Source: Cyanobacteriota bacterium (GTDB lineage: Bacteria; Cyanobacteriota; Cyanobacteriia; PCC-6307; Cyanobiaceae). From it: a stretch of 8,586 bases of DNA. Positions 6,447 to 8,586 of this stretch are shown piece by piece. The notes under the pieces are model-generated. The model was not told the origin of the DNA. It saw nothing but the letters and a program-made list of their open reading frames with translations, and did not search any database. Position 1 is the stretch's first letter, and the number at the start of each line of letters is the position of its first letter. The translations under genes were made by a program, and so were the position numbers. The stretch covers positions 1 to 8,586 of the forward strand of contig CANHSW010000074.1 of assembly GCA_947463165.1 (NCBI GenBank). Direction: 5' to 3'.

Positions 6447-6482
6447 GCCGGCTGCTTCAGTGAAAGCGCATTCTCCCCGAGT

Positions 6483-6488
6483 AGGAGG
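6483..6488 (+). promoter_or_regulatory. Perfect Shine-Dalgarno AGGAGG fixing the methyltransferase start
   Basis: AGGAGG stands 7 nt before the GTG at 6496. This favours initiation at 6496 over an upstream in-frame ATG at 6445, which has no ribosome-binding site and whose codon would overlap the start codon of the divergent TPM gene within the tetranucleotide CATG. Confidence 0.85.
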
Positions 6489-6495
6489 CAGCAGC

Positions 6496-7839
6496 GTGAG
6501 CGTTCCAGCCTGGCTTTTAACCAGACTCCAGGCGGCCGGCGGCGCCGTGCCCTTCAGCAGCTACATGGACTGGGTGCTGCACGATCCGGTTCACGGCGCC
6601 TACGGCAGTGGCCTGTTGCGGATTGGGCCGCGGGGGGATTTCGCCACCTCCCCCTCCCTGGGGCCGGATTTCGCCGCCCTGCTGCTGCGCCAAATTGCCG
6701 CCTGGCTCAGCGAATTGGCCGCCGCTGGCGATGGTCCTCTGGCCTTGGTGGAAACCGGACCAGGGGAGGCTGAACTGGCGCTGCAGCTGGCCCAGGGCCT
6801 CGCCCAAAGCTGGCCGCAACTGGCGGCCCGCACGGAACTGGTGCTGGTGGAACCCAACCCCGGCATGGCGGCCCGCCAGAGAGAGCGGCTTGGCCAGGCC
6901 GGCCTGAAGGCCCGCTGGAGCAGCTTCGAGCAGTTGGCGGCCGCACCGCTGCGGGGGGTGGTGTTGGCCCACGAAGTGCTTGATGCCCTCGCTGTAGACA
7001 GAATTTGCAGCGATGGCAGCGGCTGGCGGCAGCAGCTGGTGGCTGTTCAAGCGGCAGCTGCCTCCCCTGGCCAGTCGGACCCTCAACCCGAGCCAGAGCC
7101 GGCGCTGGGGCTGGTGGTTGGAGCCCCTCTGGAGCCGGAGGCCATGGCTGGCTTGGCCGCCTTGGGCCTTGAGCAGCCTGGCCCCCAGCGGCCGGCCGGT
7201 TGGTGCACGGAACTGCACCCGGGTTTAAGGCCCTGGTTGAGTAGCTGCGGCTCTGCACTGATCGAGGGCCATTTGTTGGTGATCGACTACGGCCTGGAGG
7301 CCTGGCGCTACTACTCCCCGGCCCGCAGTGGCGGCACCTTGATGGCCTACCGCCAACAGCAGGCCTGTTCAGATCCCCTGCGGGAACCAGGCCAGTGGGA
7401 CCTCACCGCCCACCTCTGCCTGGAATCATTGCTGGAAGCGGCCGCAGCGGCGGGTTGGCAATCCCTGGGCCATTGCCGCCAGGGCCAGGCCCTGCTGGCC
7501 CTGGGGCTGGCGGAGCGACTGCATGGCTTGCAGCAGGTAAATCTCCAGGCCAGTGAGCAATCAACGGGCCATGACTTGGCGACTCTGCTGGCCCGGCGGG
7601 AGGCGATGTTGCGCCTCGTAGATCCCCACGCCCTGGGCGATTTTCGCTGGCTGGCCTTCAGGCGGGGCGACAGGGGGGAAGCCCCATCCCAAGCCACCAG
7701 CGGCAGCGAAAATGAGCCAACCAGCCGGCGGGCAGCAGGAGCTGGGACGGCGGAGAGTCAGCCAGCAGAGCATCAGTCAGCAGAGCTTGAACTTGAAAAA
7801 TATATGCTACCGCTATTTCTGCGGCAACCCGATGATTAG
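6496..7839 (+). CDS. MidA/NDUFAF7-family SAM-dependent methyltransferase (DUF185)
   Basis: A 447-residue protein of the family in which mitochondrial NDUFAF7/MidA methylates an arginine of a complex I subunit during assembly; the bacterial substrates are poorly known. From the GTG start, visible motifs are: FSSYMDWVLHDPVHGAY (19-35), RGDFATSPSLG (46-56), SAM-binding VETGPGEAEL (85-94), VEPNPG (118-123), HEVLDALAVDR (159-169, family consensus NE-x-LDA-x-PV), VIDYG (262-266), GTLMAY (280-285) and DLTAH (302-306). Asn and Pro of the NE..P motif are His and Ala here. Residues from about 394 to the end form an acidic, Ala/Ser/Glu-rich tail ending in a hydrophobic KYMLPLFLRQPDD. The start follows AGGAGG; extending to the ATG at 6445 would add 17 unconserved residues. 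It diverges from the TPM gene. Family assignment is strong; substrate unknown. Confidence 0.9.
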   Translation: MSVPAWLLTRLQAAGGAVPFSSYMDWVLHDPVHGAYGSGLLRIGPRGDFATSPSLGPDFAALLLRQIAAWLSELAAAGDGPLALVETGPGEAELALQLAQGLAQSWPQLAARTELVLVEPNPGMAARQRERLGQAGLKARWSSFEQLAAAPLRGVVLAHEVLDALAVDRICSDGSGWRQQLVAVQAAAASPGQSDPQPEPEPALGLVVGAPLEPEAMAGLAALGLEQPGPQRPAGWCTELHPGLRPWLSSCGSALIEGHLLVIDYGLEAWRYYSPARSGGTLMAYRQQQACSDPLREPGQWDLTAHLCLESLLEAAAAAGWQSLGHCRQGQALLALGLAERLHGLQQVNLQASEQSTGHDLATLLARREAMLRLVDPHALGDFRWLAFRRGDRGEAPSQATSGSENEPTSRRAAGAGTAESQPAEHQSAELELEKYMLPLFLRQPDD

Positions 7840-7893
7840 ACGCTAGGCGCCGGGTGACCCTGGGGAACTTACCCCCGAGACTCCCACAAATTC

Positions 7894-8079
7894 TTACATG
7901 ATGCTCTCGCGTGATACGGCTGCTGTGATCCCAATATTGCCGCCACAAATGATGCCAATGGCTCCACTTTTGATGGCGGCGTGTTTATTACTGAACCACT
8001 TGCATCCCCCGCCGCCCCCAGCGAACTGGCTGATTCTTTGTTTCGGATTAGATAACACAGAAATTGCTTCCATAGCCAT
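7894..8079 (-). CDS. Candidate small glycine-zipper peptide, possibly bacteriocin-like
   Basis: An unrecognised 61-residue frame. The N-terminal 20 residues contain spaced hydrophobics (I6, V8, L9, I16, F19), followed by a run of five Gly (21-25). That layout resembles double-glycine leader peptides removed by C39-peptidase ABC transporters. The remainder begins CKWFSNKH and contains Ser/Gly at positions 38, 42, 46 and 50, a GxxxGxxxG pattern in a hydrophobic stretch like those of class II bacteriocins and other membrane-active peptides. C26 and C45 are its only cysteines. An AAGGG ribosome-binding-like site lies 5 nt before the ATG. No transporter or immunity gene is visible in the window, and the neighbouring DNA looks decayed. 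It may be a chance frame; the bacteriocin idea is inference. Confidence 0.3.
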   Translation of the reverse strand: MAMEAISVLSNPKQRISQFAGGGGGCKWFSNKHAAIKSGAIGIICGGNIGITAAVSRESIM

Positions 8080-8286
8080 TACGGCCCTTTCTTGCAGTTA
8101 CGGGCTACTCCGCACCTCCCATGAGCATTGGTATTCGCACTCCTGGCTGGGGCTACCTGTGGCTTTCCCTAACGCTGCGCGGAAGCGGGGGCGAAAAGGA
8201 CTTGAGTTCACATCATTCTCGATAGCCGCATCGGCTCCAGCAGCCGCTTTGCTCGGGCTGTACTTCATTCCCTGACGTGCGGCTCC

Positions 8287-8433
8287 TTAAGCGCAGCCAA
8301 CCCTCGTGGTGGATGCAGCGGTGACTGCCAGCCTGATCAACATCCCGAGGATCTCGACGGCGTTGCTGGTGATCCGCCTCTCCCGCCACTGCAGGATTTG
8401 CTCCTGGTGCTCAACGAACAGAGGATAGGCAAT
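8287..8433 (-). pseudogene. Probable C-terminal remnant of an ISL3-like transposase
   Basis: A 48-codon open stretch bounded by stops on both sides and lacking a normal start codon. It reads like a helical protein: the segment WRERRITSNAVEIL (16-29) followed by I33 matches the spacing of the ISL3/DDE transposase segment recalled as W-x(3)-RIS-N-x(3)-EG-x-N-x(2)-I, in which the Glu is catalytic (here E27). The family's usual continuation into a GY-rich basic segment is missing, and the frame ends after about 15 more residues. This suggests a decayed fragment without the first two acidic residues of the DDE triad. The match is short and made from memory, so chance similarity is possible. Confidence 0.33.
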
Positions 8434-8586
8434 TTATCAATGCAACCAACGATCAATCAGCCAAAAGAATCCCCGATTAGGCAAACATTATTACTAGAAA
8501 ACCTTCACTTAACCAAGCTAAGATTTGTTTCGGAAGGAAGCAAGCGACCTAGGTTAATGATCCCAAGGATCGCAATGATGATAAAG

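Larger units (their letters stand above)
7840..8586. other. Accessory or decayed region after the methyltransferase gene
   Basis: No intact conserved gene is recognised here. The first 54 bp carry overlapping GC-rich inverted repeats (GGGT at 7852-7855 with ACCC at 7871-7874, or GGGG at 7862-7865 with CCCC at 7872-7875) that might end transcription, though no T-run follows. On the minus strand there are a 61-codon candidate peptide gene (7894-8079), an unrecognised 56-codon open stretch (8098-8268) and a probable transposase remnant (8287-8433). The last 80 bases have a minus-strand open frame entering from the right edge and a plus-strand ATG at 8557 that is still open at the edge. The plus-strand open frame over 7898-8275 is taken to be antisense noise. 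Confidence 0.55.

Noticed and set aside
6517..7218. 233-codon minus-strand frame
   Set aside because: It is antisense to the methyltransferase gene, an expected by-product of GC-rich coding sequence.
7898..8275. 125-codon plus-strand frame with a poly-Pro run
   Set aside because: The proline run is the complement of the poly-Gly run on the minus strand; there is no ribosome-binding site and no domain. The minus-strand reading is somewhat more protein-like, although neither is proven.
11..8479. The word GAATCCCCGATT occurs near both ends of the window (from 11 and from 8468)
   Set aside because: One chance 12-base match is expected in a window of this size, and the flanks do not extend the repeat or form an element boundary.

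Overview
The window looks like chromosomal DNA from a picocyanobacterium (Synechococcus/Cyanobium type). The main genes have GC-rich, tightly packed coding sequence. Their families fit that group: a cyanobacterial-type quinolinate synthase, a metallophosphoesterase of a cyanobacterial/plastid type, and a TPM-domain protein closely resembling a plant thylakoid-lumen protein. Family names are recalled from memory and motif reading; no database search was possible.

Layout. Positions 1-995 (minus) hold nadA, the Fe-S quinolinate synthase of NAD biosynthesis, which starts at a TTG. Facing away from it, 1044-3052 (plus) is a two-gene translationally coupled operon: a calcineurin-like metallophosphoesterase, then a GT-B glycosyltransferase-like protein overlapping it by 7 nt. 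Positions 3053-4609 form a gap of about 1.55 kb that is visibly AT-richer than the genes. It has no gene I can support, but it contains a TCAA-rich low-complexity tract, two good hairpins and several short open stretches that may be remnants. Positions 4610-5476 (plus) encode a secreted peptidoglycan lytic enzyme with a phage-lambda-endolysin-like (GH104) domain behind a linker built from tandem repeats. It converges on 5619-6446 (minus), a membrane-anchored TPM protein. Positions 6496-7839 (plus) encode a MidA/NDUFAF7-type methyltransferase, divergent from the TPM gene; its GTG start sits behind a perfect AGGAGG. Positions 7840-8586 are accessory or decayed DNA: a candidate 61-codon glycine-zipper peptide and a probable remnant of an ISL3-like transposase, both on the minus strand.

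How the genes work together. NadA is core cofactor metabolism. The phosphoesterase and glycosyltransferase-like protein are likely co-expressed, but their substrates are unknown. The lytic enzyme acts in the cell envelope, and the TPM protein probably acts at a photosynthetic or plasma membrane. The methyltransferase family is associated in other organisms with assembly of respiratory complex I or NDH-like complexes. The most novel-looking material is the repeat-bearing GH104 enzyme, the AT-rich gap beside it, and the small glycine-zipper peptide next to a transposase relic. None of this amounts to a demonstrated new system.
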